Positions 21,376 through 31,940 of a stretch of 64,000 bases of DNA are shown here, piece after piece; positions within the stretch are counted from its first letter, which is position 1, and each line of letters begins with the position of its first letter. Where the stretch lies: positions 484,701 to 548,700 of the forward strand of contig NW_013657673.1 in the NCBI RefSeq assembly GCF_000142905.1, given 5' to 3'. The notes beneath the pieces are model-generated. The model saw only the letters and a program-made list of their open reading frames with translations, was not told the DNA's origin and searched no databases. The translations under genes and the position numbers were made by a program. The DNA is from Thecamonas trahens ATCC 50062 (lineage: Eukaryota > Apusozoa > Apusomonadida > Apusomonadidae).

Positions 21376-21834
21376 ATGGGCAAAGTGAGCGACAACGAGT
21401 CGCGGGTCATCGCGCGGCGGCTGGCCATGTTCATCCCCTCGTTCTACCTCTTGTTCTACGTAGTAGCTGGCGTCTTCATCATGGCATACGACCTCGACTA
21501 CTGCGGAACGCTCCCGTTTGAGCATGCCAAGTTTGCCGATGGCTCCGATCGTGGCCAGGCTGCGCTCGCCACTACCACCCTCGCCTTTCTCCTTGCGCCG
21601 CTGCTCATGGTCACCATTGTCAAGTCGTCGTCAAACGCTTGGGACTACGTCGTCACCGTCGCACTCCTTCACGTTGTCCTCGCTGCCGCAGTCTCCGCCT
21701 CGTGGCCCTCCAATTGGCGCTGGTGGGCCACGGTGGCGTCCATGACCCTCGTCCTCGCTGTCGTCTCGGAGCTGATCAACTACCTGGCCGAGCTGCGCAG
21801 GACCGCCAAGGTAGCCGATGCCCTCAACTCGTGA
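21376..21834 (+). CDS. SYS1: SYS1 family Golgi membrane protein
   Basis: A 152-residue, four-helix membrane protein matching SYS1 in size (about 156 residues in animals) and layout. SYS1 sits in the trans-Golgi and recruits the Arf-like GTPase ARFRP1/Arl3. The most diagnostic part is DYVVTVALLHVVLAAAVS, which parallels the DFTVTVHFFHLL segment of SYS1, followed by the NWRWW segment, a fourth helix and then SELINYLAELR. Predicted membrane segments lie at about residues 15-37, 63-82, 92-110 and 117-137. The start ATG 21376 has a strong context (CCGCCATGG). The related TMEM244 family is the main alternative. Confidence 0.8.
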   Translation: MGKVSDNESRVIARRLAMFIPSFYLLFYVVAGVFIMAYDLDYCGTLPFEHAKFADGSDRGQAALATTTLAFLLAPLLMVTIVKSSSNAWDYVVTVALLHVVLAAAVSASWPSNWRWWATVASMTLVLAVVSELINYLAELRRTAKVADALNS

Positions 21835-22408
21835 TAAGTAGAGGCATTTCTCTGCACCAGCCCATCGCCCAGCCTTTGTAAAGGCACCCCGCTTGTAGCC
21901 TGACCCGGCCCTTGCCGCAACTTTTTTCTCTCGGACCCCCCTCCTTCCTTGCTCCCCTTTCTTCCGCACTAACACACATTCGTAGCCCTCACACAGCTCA
22001 ATTAACAAAGCACACGTCACTCACCTTGAGCCTCTCATTCAATGTACGAGCTTATGCCATTGCCGACCGAGATAGGAATACTGCATGACAGCATACTACA
22101 GCAATGACCAAGTATCCCCCTTCCCCCCTCTCCCGTTCCTCCTCCCCCCCCCCCTCCCCTCCTCCCCGTCCTTCCTTCCTCTGCTAGCTCTCCCGCTCTC
22201 CGTCCGGTGTCGCGCAAGTGTGGCATCCCGCCCAAGCCGCAAGTCGTCCACCGCCAGCACCCACCCACCCACCCTCTCCTTCTCTCCCTTCTTCTCCTTA
22301 TCCCCACAACAACCTCTCCCCTTCCCCCCTCCCCCCCCTCCTTCCCCCTCCCCCCCCCTCCTCTCTCCCTCTCTCTCCCTTCCTCCTAGTCACCTCCCCC
22401 CCCCTCCA
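21835..22408. other. Pyrimidine-rich intergenic DNA up to an assembly gap
   Basis: After SYS1 the plus strand becomes almost pure C/T from about 22105 to 22408, with many C5-C10 runs. No gene is visible. The long open frames here encode only Pro/Ser/Leu low-complexity sequence. Confidence 0.7.
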
Positions 22409-22508
22409 NNNNNNNNNNNNNNNNNNNNNNNNNNNNNNNNNNNNNNNNNNNNNNNNNNNNNNNNNNNNNNNNNNNNNNNNNNNNNNNNNNNNNNNNNNNN
22501 NNNNNNNN
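22409..22508. other. Assembly gap (100 N)
   Basis: Exactly 100 undetermined bases, probably a placeholder length. It sits at the end of a 300 bp C/T-rich stretch. Confidence 0.99.
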
Positions 22509-22680
22509 GACGAGCAGTTGGTGGAGCAGGCGAGGCCGAACCCGTGCGAACGGCAAGAAGAGGCTGTGGCGCGTGCGCTGTCGACGGCGGACGACCCGTT
22601 TGACATCGCAATGGTGGAGAAGATGTACGCGCGAGCGGTTGAGTCGGAGTTTGTGTCTGCGGTGGTAGGCGAGCGCAACT
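22509..22680 (+). CDS. Unrecognised gene fragment after the gap
   Basis: Directly after the gap the plus strand is open with G/C-ending codons and a normal composition: EQARPNPCERQEEAVARAL, then STADDPFDIAMVEKMYARAV. It continues to ...VVGERNS, where GTGAGT offers a splice donor (22681). Possible further coding pieces lie downstream (around 22705-22790, and NEKSYCQELFVEQHDTQFHQ near 22950), separated by C tracts. I cannot assemble them into a gene. The upstream part is lost in the gap, and no family is recognisable. Confidence 0.35.
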
Positions 22681-23105
22681 CTGTGAGTGCGCAGTTTTGT
22701 GGGCGACTTTCGCGAGGTGCTCAAGCAACGTCCACGAGTCGAACGATGAGCTCAAGGCAACGCTTGTCAACCTCTCCTCCCCCCCCCCCCCGCCTTGCAC
22801 CGAGTGGACAGATTAATCCACACCGTGTTGAACATGACATCGCCACACTACTACTCCCTACCCCCCCCCCTTCTTGGGAAGAAGGTGGGTATTCGTTACC
22901 CATTGCCCACAATCGCCTGCTGTGCCTTGGCCGTCCAACCTGGTGCAGAACGAGAAATCGTACTGTCAAGAGCTGTTCGTCGAACAACACGACACGCAGT
23001 TCCACCAAACAGGGCTAGCCCAGCCCACAATCCAAACCCAAACTCACCATCCTCCCTGTCCCATCTATAGAGTTGAAGGCTTAGGTGTGCTACACTTGTT
23101 TCATC
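22681..23105. other. Probable intron/intergenic DNA upstream of TMEM131
   Basis: This stretch contains C13 (22779-22791) and C10 (22861-22870) tracts and short coding-like pieces that may belong to the fragment on the left. The promoter of the TMEM131 gene must lie in its right part. Confidence 0.5.
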
Positions 23106-26100
23106 ATGCTACGAACGGCTAGGACCGCACTGGTCGTGGCGGTCATGTTCATCGCAGCGCTCGCTACAGCTGCTTCGTCGCCATCGTCTCCTGCGGTCTC
23201 GAACTTGCCTGCGGGTGATTCTGGATCGCCAGCCGAGGCTAGGCTCCGTGTTGATGGTCACACCTGGTTCTCCGAGCAGATTGGCCTCTCGCCGCCACAC
23301 CTCAACTTTGAAGCCCGCCCGCTGGCATCGCCGCTGATGAAGCCTGTGCTTGTCATCAATGGCCTCACGCTCGCGCCGCTTGTCATCGAAAAGGTGGTCA
23401 CCGACTCGATCCACTTTTTCCCCTCGGTCACGCTGCCGCTGGAAATCCCACCGCTCTCCAACGCCTCCATCCCCATCGTCTTTGTACCGCGCGACCTTGG
23501 CCGGGTCGAATCGCAGATTGTCCTCGTCACTTCGGAAGGCCGCATCCCGTACCCGGTGTTTGGAACCGGGACGCCGTCACCGCTCCACCTGGACCCGCTC
23601 GTCGACATCCTGCTCTTCCCCGAGCAGCGCCTCACCCGCCCGCTGCATCTGTTCAACCCTTTCCCAGACAAGGACCTTCGTGTGCTCAACATCTCGTCGT
23701 CGGGCTTTGCCTTTGAGCTCCACGTCCTCCCCGAGAACTCGGACCTCCGCGACCGCGCCTGGAACATCCCGCCTCATCGCTCGTCGCACGTCGGCTCGCT
23801 CGTTTTCGCCTCGCCGGTCCCTGGGGCCTACACCGGAGCCTTTGTCAACATCAAGACCGACGCCCAGTCGGTCTTTCTCCCGGTTGACATCACTGTCATC
23901 GACGCCGGCCTCCACCTCCAGCCCTCGTTCCTCGACTTTGGCCACATCACCTCGCCCGACTCGCCCAAGACCCTCAACCTCATCCTTTACAACGCCCGTT
24001 CGGTCCCGCTCCTTATCACCGACGTGTACCTGCCCAAGCCCGAGCCATCGCTTCGGATCCGCTTTGCCCGCAACACCGTCGCGCCAAAGTCGTCGCTCGT
24101 CATCGCCGTCCTCACCTTTACCGGCAAGACCGAAGGCACCTTTGCCTCGTGCCTCCTCATCGCCACCAACGCCACCCAGGCCGATGCCTCGGCAGACTTT
24201 GCCTCGGCCTCGGAGGCCGAGCGCCGCTTTGTCTCGCCGCCGCAGACCGGCGGTGCCTCCAACGCTGTTGCCGGCGCCACACAAGGCGTCATCCAGACTG
24301 CCCCACCCCAGACCTCGCTCTTCCCGTCCATCCCGCACACACTCTCTGTCTACGCAGAGTCCGGCGCCTTGCTCGAAGTCGGCTACTCGGCCACGGTCCT
24401 CTTTGGCTCGCTCGGCTTCTCGTCGCGCAATACCTCGTTTGCCGTCTCGGAGCCGCCGTTTGTCGAAACGCACCGTGTCCTCGTCCTCACCAACAAGTTC
24501 CCCATGGCAATCATCTTTGTTTCGGCTTACGTGCCGGACCCCAACTTTCGCATCACCAGCTTCCGCCCCAACCGCATCCTGCGTCCAGGCGCCTCGGCGC
24601 CGATCATCTCCATTGCCTTCAAGGCAAACTCGAGCTCGCTCGTCTACTCGACCCCGCTTGTTCTCCGCACCAACGTCTCAGTCCTCACCATTCCTCTCCA
24701 AACCTACTCGGGCAAGCTCGACTACGACATCGTTGATGCGCACTCATCCCCGACGTCCGATGCACCCTCTTCGCAGGCGGCGCGGGATCCCAACGCGACA
24801 GGCTCGACCGCTGCCTCTGAGTGGGACGGCACCCCGCTCGAGGGCGTGACGACCCCGGTCCTTGACTTTGGCCTCCTTGGCGCCGACGAAGTCCGTTCCC
24901 GCTCGTTCAACCTCTCCAACTCGGCGCCCATTTCGCTCACCGTCCACGCCATCACTTGCGACTTGCCCAACGTTGTCATCCGCCTCGACTCGATCTCCAA
25001 CGCCTTTGGCTACACCACGCCCATTGCTGCACTCCCGGCCGAGCCGAGCAACCCTTCCAGGGCGACGCCCAACGCCGCTGACGATGACACAGCCGCCGCC
25101 GCGATCACCCCGGATCCGTTCTTCCTCAAGGCTGGCTACTCGGCCATTCTCATCGCCGAGCTCACCGCTGCAGGCGTGACCGACGCCTATGGCACCATCT
25201 CCGTCGCCACCGACTTTGAAACGCTCGACATCCCGGTCCACTACAATGCCATCTCGGGCTCGCTCGATCTCACCCCGTCGCTTGTCCGTTTCGGCCCGGC
25301 CTTCCCGGACTGGTTCCTGGCGCTGACATTTACGCCCGCAACACGTACGACCGCACGCTCACGCTCACCTCGATGACCTCATCCGACGTCCGCGTCGTGC
25401 CCGAACTCAAGGTCACACAGCTGCCACCGGGAGAGCGCGTTTGTATCGGCTCGGTCGTCTTTGACGCCGCCCGCGGGCCCAAGACTCAGAACTTTCTCAC
25501 CACCGCCCTCACGTCGGCCCTCGACTCGGCGAGCACCGTCCGTGCCTCGCCGCCGAATACGCCTCTCACCAAGGCCGACGCCCGCATCTTCTCGCGGCGC
25601 ACCGACATCTGGACCCGCATCACCTCGAAAGCCTCGACCACGATCCGCGGGACCGTGACCCTTGCCTCGGACGTTGTCGAGGGTGCGCGTATCTCGGTCC
25701 GCGCCGCCCTTGTTCAGCCGTCGATCCTCCTCCCGCCGCCTGCTGCCGACGCGTCGACGCCCAGCGACGCCGACGCCATCCTCGTCTTTGACCTCGTCCA
25801 TGTCTCGGGCTCGGCCTCGTTGCCAGTCACCGTGTACAACCCTGCCGACGTCCCGGTCTCGTTTGCGCTCCTGGGCGTGACCGGCCCCGACGGATCGGCA
25901 CTCGATGCGTTTGCCTGCTTTGGCGATGCCAACGTTGCCGACGGCTTCACCTCGGGCTCGCTCGAGTTGCCCGAGTCGCCGAATTGCGACTCGGGCCCGT
26001 TTGCACTTGTCGAGCCAAGCGGTTTGCTCTTCTCGTCGTCGCCGTCGCTGGTTGTTGTCGAGCCGCATGGCTCGGCTGCCATCGGATCAATCATGTTTGA

Positions 26101-28312
26101 GCCGACCGCCGCCGGCCCGGCCGCCGCCACCGTCCACGTCCGGTCCAACCTCACGTTGGTCACCTCGTTCCCGGTCACGGGCACGGGCGGCAAGGCGGTT
26201 CTCCAGTTTGTGGAGAAGCGGCTGCGGCCCAAGTCACCCAAGACAGTCTCATCGTTCACCAGGGGTGCGGTGGTCGTGCTCGACAAGCTCGAGCTCGCGC
26301 TGCCCGACGCTGCTCTGGAGACATGCGCCTCGGACGACGCCGTGCACTCGCTCCTCACCGACGGTTCGTCGCTCTCGGCGGCGCTGGCCGTCACGGCTTC
26401 GTTCACTCTCCGCAACTCTGGTGACGTCGAGGCCGAAGTTGTCCAGGTCGGTGTCATCGGTCCGAGCGCAAGTGCCTTTTCCGTTCACTCGGCACATGAG
26501 CGGTTTGTCCTCGCCCCGGGCGCATCCCACGAGGTGACCCTCACGTTTGCGCCCGACTTTTCGACTCTGCTCTCACAGGCGCAGCTCGAGGTGGCCACCT
26601 CGCGCGGCGGGCGGCTTGTCTTTACTGTAGAGGGCACGATGGCGCCGGCAACGCTGGCGGCCTGCGCCGCGCACGTCTCGTTTGCACCTTCGGCAACCCG
26701 CTGGATCCTTCTTGTCGTCATCTCATCACTCTTGGGTGCCGTCCTGGCGCGTGTCAAGTTCCGTGCCAGCGACACACCGATGGCGCTCCTCGCCGCCGCA
26801 GTCGATGAGGCCGAAGCTGGGGCGCGGGCAAAGGCAGCCAACAAGCCGGCGTCGCCGAGCAAGCCGTTGCCGTCAGGCACAGTCCCTCGGCCTCCGCCAA
26901 TTGCGCAGCAGCCGCTAGAGGACGGTGAAGAGTCGCCCGCTATTGCCCACGAAATCGGGCAGGCTAGCGACTCGGAGTCGGAGGAGGCTGCCGACGTTGA
27001 CGTCAACGATGACGTCGACGCCGCAGATGGGCCGGCCCAGGCCCAAGCCGCAGCTGAAGCTGCCAAGGCTGAGGCTGAGGCCGAGGCCGAGACCAAGGCT
27101 GCAGCTGAAGCCGCAGCCGCTGAGCAGGCCGCAGCTCGGGCCCGCATCGAGGCCGTCAAGGCCCGCGAGGCCGAGGCTCGCGCAAAGGCCGCAAAGGCCC
27201 GCGAGGCCAAGGCTCGCGAGGATGCGATCAAGGCCCGCGAGGCCAAGGCGCGTGCCGAGGTGAGAGAGGCCCGCGAGGCTAAGGCCCGGATGGAGGCGGT
27301 CAAGGCCCGCGAAGCCAAGGTCCGCTCCGAAGCTACCAGGGCCCGTCAGGCTAAGATGCCGCAAGCTCGAGCGGAAGCTCAGCAGGTGGCACCACCCCCG
27401 AGCCTAGTCGACGACCGTCGGTGCAAGCAGCGGTCCGAGAAGCGGTCCGAGAAGCGGTCCGAGAAGCGGTCCGAGAAAAACAAGCGAAGGAGCCGTAAGG
27501 ACCGCAAAGAACGCAGTGGTCGCACCGAGCACGGCGGGCGCGATGCATACCTCCTCGACTCGGTGGACATCGGCAAGGGTACGTTCCGTGATGGATACTT
27601 TGTGAGCGAGAAGCCGTCGCAGGCAATGGCGGTGCCGCTGAGCCCCGCGCGCGAGCCGCGAAACGCGCGGCCGGTGCATGCGCCGGGCACGTTTGGGGCG
27701 ATCGGCTCGCCCCCCAAGGCGGTCGGGCCGCCGGGCGCGAGCAGCCCCGGGGCCCATACTGCCTTTCTCGTGCCCCCCGGCTCGGGGCGTGGTGGCATCC
27801 GCAAGAACCTCTCTGACGACGACCTCGTCAACGCGCCGAACCGGTCGGACCCGATTGTGACGCCGGCGCGGCCGTCGGGCCGTGGCCGTGGGCGGTACAC
27901 CGGGTCGACGCCGCCCAAGGCGGCGGTAGGCCTGCCGCTCGGTCAGCAATCGCAAGCTGGAGTCAGCCTCGCACCGCCCGCGACCTCGCTGTTTGGCGCG
28001 CCGTCAGCCGCCCCAGGTGCATCGTCGTCGCTCTTTCCGGACCTCTGGGCCCCGTCTTGCTTTGTGCAGACACCGCCTGCATCGGCCGCGCTCGGCAACC
28101 AGGCGTTCACCTCGTCGAACCCTTTCACGTCGGGCGCGTTTGACGCCAGCACTGGTGCACCGCTCATGGGCGCCATCGGGTTGCCGCCGCGGACCAACAC
28201 CGTTGCGCCGCCGTCCGGCGTGGCGCCCATCGGGTCGCCACCGCGATCGTCGGGCGTGGGCGCCATCGGCGACGGCAAGCCACGGCGGCCTCGGTCACAC
28301 CGCCGCCGGTAG
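23106..28312 (+). CDS. TMEM131: TMEM131 family secretory-pathway membrane protein
   Basis: A type I membrane protein of about 1,735 residues (human TMEM131 has about 1,880). ATG 23106 begins a signal peptide (MLRTARTALVVAVMFIAALA). The lumenal part opens with the PapD-like domain typical of the family (LSPPHLNFEARPL, IPIVFVPRDLGRVESQI), followed by repeated Ig-like beta domains. A single transmembrane helix (WILLVVISSLLGAVLA, about 1200-1217) leads to a cytoplasmic tail. That tail has an Ala/Glu/Lys/Arg coiled coil, four copies of KRSE, and a C-terminus with repeated GAIGSPP motifs. In animals the tail binds TRAPPC8 and the lumenal part binds cargo such as procollagen during ER export. The frame breaks at GG 25307-25308; one added G gives PGLVPGADIYARNTYDRTL. 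Confidence 0.85.
27431..27478 (+). repeat. 12 bp coding tandem repeat (KRSE)4
   Basis: Four consecutive CGGTCCGAGAAG units encode a charged repeat in the cytoplasmic tail of the TMEM131 protein. Confidence 0.93.
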
Positions 28313-28440
28313 TCGCTACCAACCCCCTCAATAACACCTACATGTGGCCTCCATGTCCTGCACCCGTCGCTCGACTGCCAGCTCAAAAGCGCCGGCCGAA
28401 ACGGGCACTTGACTCGTTGCCAACGACCGTGCCGGCGGGC

Positions 28441-31400
28441 ATGAGCAGCGGAGCGAGCCAGGCGGATGAGCTTGTGTCAGACTTTGTGGTGGCAGCAGAG
28501 CACTTGCGGGAGATGGCGAGAGCGCGGAACGGGGGCGAGCCCGGTGCCAGGGGGGGGCGACGGCCGCGGGCAGGAGTGGCGAAAAGGTCGTGGTCGCCGA
28601 CAACTGGCCCGAGCTGCCGTTTGTGTGCAAGACGCTCGAGGCTGCGCTGATGCATGGATTCAACGGAAAGACCTCGATCTTTCGCGGCAAGCGCGAGTAC
28701 TTTCATTGGCTGGAAAAGCGGCGTCCGAGGGGCTCTTCACCCCGGCAGCGAAGCAGGCCATGGCCAACGCTGTCGAGTTCTCGGGCATTCGCACTCCGCT
28801 CGGCCGGGGACGGGCGTTCATCCGTGCGGCTCTGGTGGCATGCGCGCTGGGTGATGCTATCGAGGCTGCATCCTCGGTCATCAAGCTCCTTACTGCGTTC
28901 TACCTCGACAAGGCTCTCATGCGCGACAACAAGCTCCGTGGCAAGCTGCTGGACGAGATCCGGTCGCTCGAGGCCGCTGTCTGGTTTGACCTTCATCCAG
29001 GCGATGTGAGCCTCGACGATTCTTGGGAACCGCACGCCGATGTGGCGAGAATCTCGGTCGAGACCGTGGCCGAGCCGGCGGCTGTAGCGGCTGTGGCGGC
29101 GGAGGCCGAGCCGGCGACCAAGGCGGAGGCCCAGCCGAAGGCCGAGGCCGAGCTGAAGACCGACGGGTCTGATGTGTCGGTCGCAGTGGCAGCTGTGCGG
29201 AAGAATGCGCGTCGGAGGCTGGAAGAGATGCAGACACATCTGGAAGTGGTGGAGAAGCGTGCGGTGATGGCCGAGGCCGCATTGGCGCGCGCGGTCGATG
29301 CGGACGAGCTTGAGGCTGCAAAAGCTGAGGCGGCGGCGGCGGCAAGGGTCGAGGTCGAAGCCGAGGTCGAGGCCGAGGTTGAGGCCAAGATAGAGGCTGC
29401 CAAGGCCGAGGCGGCGGCAGCAGCCAAGGCCGAGGTCGAGGCCGAGGTTGAGGCCAAGATAGAGGCTGCCAAGGCCGAGGCTGTGGCGGCGGCAAGGGTC
29501 GAGGTCGAAGCCGAGGTTGAGACCAAGATAGAGGCTGCCAAGGCCGAGGCTGTGGCGGCAGTCAGGGCCGAGGTCGAGGCCGAGGTTGAGGCCAAGATAG
29601 AGGCTGCCAAGGCCGAGGCTGTGGCGGCAGTCAGGGCCGAGGTCGAGGCCGAGGTTGAGGCCAAGATAGAGGCTGTCAAGGCCGAGGCAGCGGCGGCAGC
29701 CAGGGCCGAGGTCGAGGTCGAGGTTGAAGCTAGGGTTCAAGAAGTCGAGTCTGACGCTGATGCCGAGATGCAGAGCCTCAGGGCTAAGCTTGACACTGTG
29801 GTAGACGATGCGCGCCGTGAGTCCGAGAAGGCGCACGCTCGTGCTGCTACACTTGAGGCTGCGCTCGCCGAGGCACGCACAGGTTTTGGCGCTGACGCCG
29901 AGCAGGCCGTGGCGCGCATCAGTGAGCTCGAGCACGCCCTTGCTGAGGCCGCCGACACAAAGACAGATCTGGAAATGGCTCTTTCGCGGGCCACCGACCA
30001 GAGCGCCGCCCTGCAAGCCGAGCTCGAGACCAGCACTGCGCAGGTCACGCAACTGCAGGCTGACCTGTCTGATGCCCAGCTGGCTGCCGAAGCTGATCGG
30101 TCTGCTGCCGCTGGCCATGTTCAGCGTCTTGAGCACACCGTTGCGGTTGCTGAGGCAAGTGCTGCCGAGTCGAGCAAGGCTTGTCAAGCTCTTCGAGTCA
30201 ATCTTGCCACCACCCAGGCCGAACTAGTCGCAGCACAGGACACCTACGCCGAGTCAGCCGAGTCCCGCGACGCTCTCCAGGCAGACCTAGCCTCCGCCAT
30301 CGCAGCCCGCGATGCGCTTGAAGCAGATCACGCCGTCGCAATCTCGCAGCTCCGCCAAGAGCTGGCCGAGTCGGTCGAGTCCCGCGACGCTCTCCAGGCA
30401 GACCTAGCCTCCGCCATCGCAGCCCGCGATGCGCTTGAAGCAGATCACGCCGTCGCAATCTCGCAGCTCCGCCAAGAGCTGGCCGAGTCGGTCGAGTCCC
30501 GCGACGCTCTCCAGGCAGACCTAGCCTCCGCCATCGCAGCCCGCGATGCGCTTGAAGCAGATCACGCCGTCGCAATCTCGCAGCTCCGCCACGAGCTGGC
30601 CGATACCCTCGCTTCTCGCGGCTCTGAGCTTGACAAGACGAAGAGCGAGTTGGAGCAGGCGCGAGCCGCCCTGGTCGGCCTGCGTGTCGAACTCGACGAC
30701 GCCATCTCTGCCCGCGATGCCGCGACTGCCGAAAATGAGAGGCTTTGCGCCGAACTTGACAGCGTCCGCATCGCCCGTGATGCTGTCGTAGAGACTGCAG
30801 CTGGCGATAAGGCTGCGGCCGACGGTCTACACGCGGCGCTGGAGGAGAAGCAGTCTGAACTCGACGCACTGGCTGAGACTGTCTTGCGCCTCGAGGCTGA
30901 GGTCGATCACGTCCGGACAGCTCTGGCCACCGCCGAAGCCGAGCTGGCAGCAAAGGTCGAGGCCGTCACAAAGTACGAGGAGCAGAACATGCGGTTGGTG
31001 GCCGAGCTCGGATCCACCAACAACCTCGAGTTGCAGCTCGAGGCTGCCACCGCAGAGGCGGCGGCCACAGCCGACGCACTCTCGATGGCCTGCGCCGAGC
31101 GCGATGCTGCCCAGGAGCAGATCCACAGCCTCAATGCCAGGCTACAGAAGAGCACCGCTGCTCACGCAGGCACCCAGGCCGAACTCGACAACGCCCGCGG
31201 CGAGCTCGACAAGGCCCAGGCCGCTAGGACTACTGCCGAGGCCGAGCTCGCGCGCGTCAGCAAAGAGCTTGCGAGCGTTACCGACCAAGTCCGCGAGACT
31301 GCCTCGGCCCGCGACGCGCTCGCCGCCGACCTTTCGGCCGCCGAAGCCCGGGCCGCGGCCGCCGACGAGGCGCAAGCCGCCAACGCTGCCGCACTCGCCG

Positions 31401-31831
31401 ATGCCAACGCGCAACATGCCGCCGCCGCTGCTGCCGCTCGTGCCGAGTACGAGTCTGTCGCCAAGCAGCTGGCAGACCGGAACTTGCTCTACGAGGAGCT
31501 GGAGGCGGAACTTGCATCCCAGCAGACCCGGACCGAGTCGCTCGCCGAGTCTGTCTCGGACCTGCTCGCCACCGTCGCCACCCTCGAGGAGGAGCTCGAG
31601 GCCAAGGCGGCACTGGCGTTGGAGAAAAAGTGGGTGCCCAACTCGGCCACGTCCGACTGTATGGGCTGCACTACCAGCTTCTCGATGACCCGACGACGGC
31701 ACCACTGCCGATCGTGCGGTGGCGTGTTCTGCAAGGCGTGCTCGACGTCGCGGGCCCAGCTCTCGTCGGCGCCCAAGCCGGTCAGGGTATGCGACGCATG
31801 CTACGCCAAGCTGCAAGCGGCGAAGCCGTAA
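28441..31831 (+). CDS. RUN-coiled-coil-FYVE protein (RUFY-like)
   Basis: A protein of about 1,130 residues with the domain order of RUFY proteins, endosomal effectors that link Rab/Arl GTPases to PI3P membranes. A RUN domain (about residues 10-190) starts at SQADELVSDFVVAAEHLREM and includes GFNGKTSIFRGKREYFHWLE and RTPLGRGRAFIRAAL. A coiled coil of about 850 residues follows, containing two internal repeat families. A C-terminal FYVE finger has all the PI3P-binding signatures: WVPNSATSDC, RRRHHCRSCGGVFC and PVRVCDAC. The RUN domain is split over three frames. One G added to G8 (28550-28557) and one A added to AAAA (28714-28717) restore it. ATG 28441 is chosen because it lies just before the conserved RUN start; another in-frame ATG is at 28342. 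Confidence 0.85.
29330..29735 (+). repeat. Imperfect coding repeats (AEAEVEAKIEAAKAEA-type)
   Basis: Five to six tandem units of roughly 66-78 bp encode EVEAEVEAKIEAAKAEAVAA-like coiled-coil segments. They are similar but not identical in DNA. Confidence 0.85.
30260..30605 (+). repeat. Coding minisatellite, 3 x 117 bp
   Basis: Three nearly identical 117 bp units, with matching points at 30261, 30378 and 30495, encode 39-residue coiled-coil blocks beginning ESRDALQADLASAIAARDAL. The high DNA identity indicates recent duplication or homogenisation. Confidence 0.95.
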
Positions 31832-31940
31832 AACAGAGAAACATGCCACGGTGGTGCGCGTGACAGCCACCGAACCGAGTCCCCATAGTTCTGGACTGTG
31901 TTGTTCATTTGGAGGCGCGCCACACCGCGCTCATGACGGG

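Noticed and set aside
22085-22408. Pro/Ser/Leu-rich open frames before the second gap
   Set aside because: They are translations of a C/T-only tract, with no real sequence complexity.
23577-24473. 298-codon minus-strand open frame inside TMEM131
   Set aside because: Arg/Glu/Gly-rich antisense shadow. The plus strand encodes the conserved family.
28703-30187. 494-codon minus-strand open frame with repeated GLDLG/LGLGSLYLGLN sequence
   Set aside because: It is the antisense of the RUN-FYVE coiled-coil repeats. Repeats of period three keep the opposite strand open.
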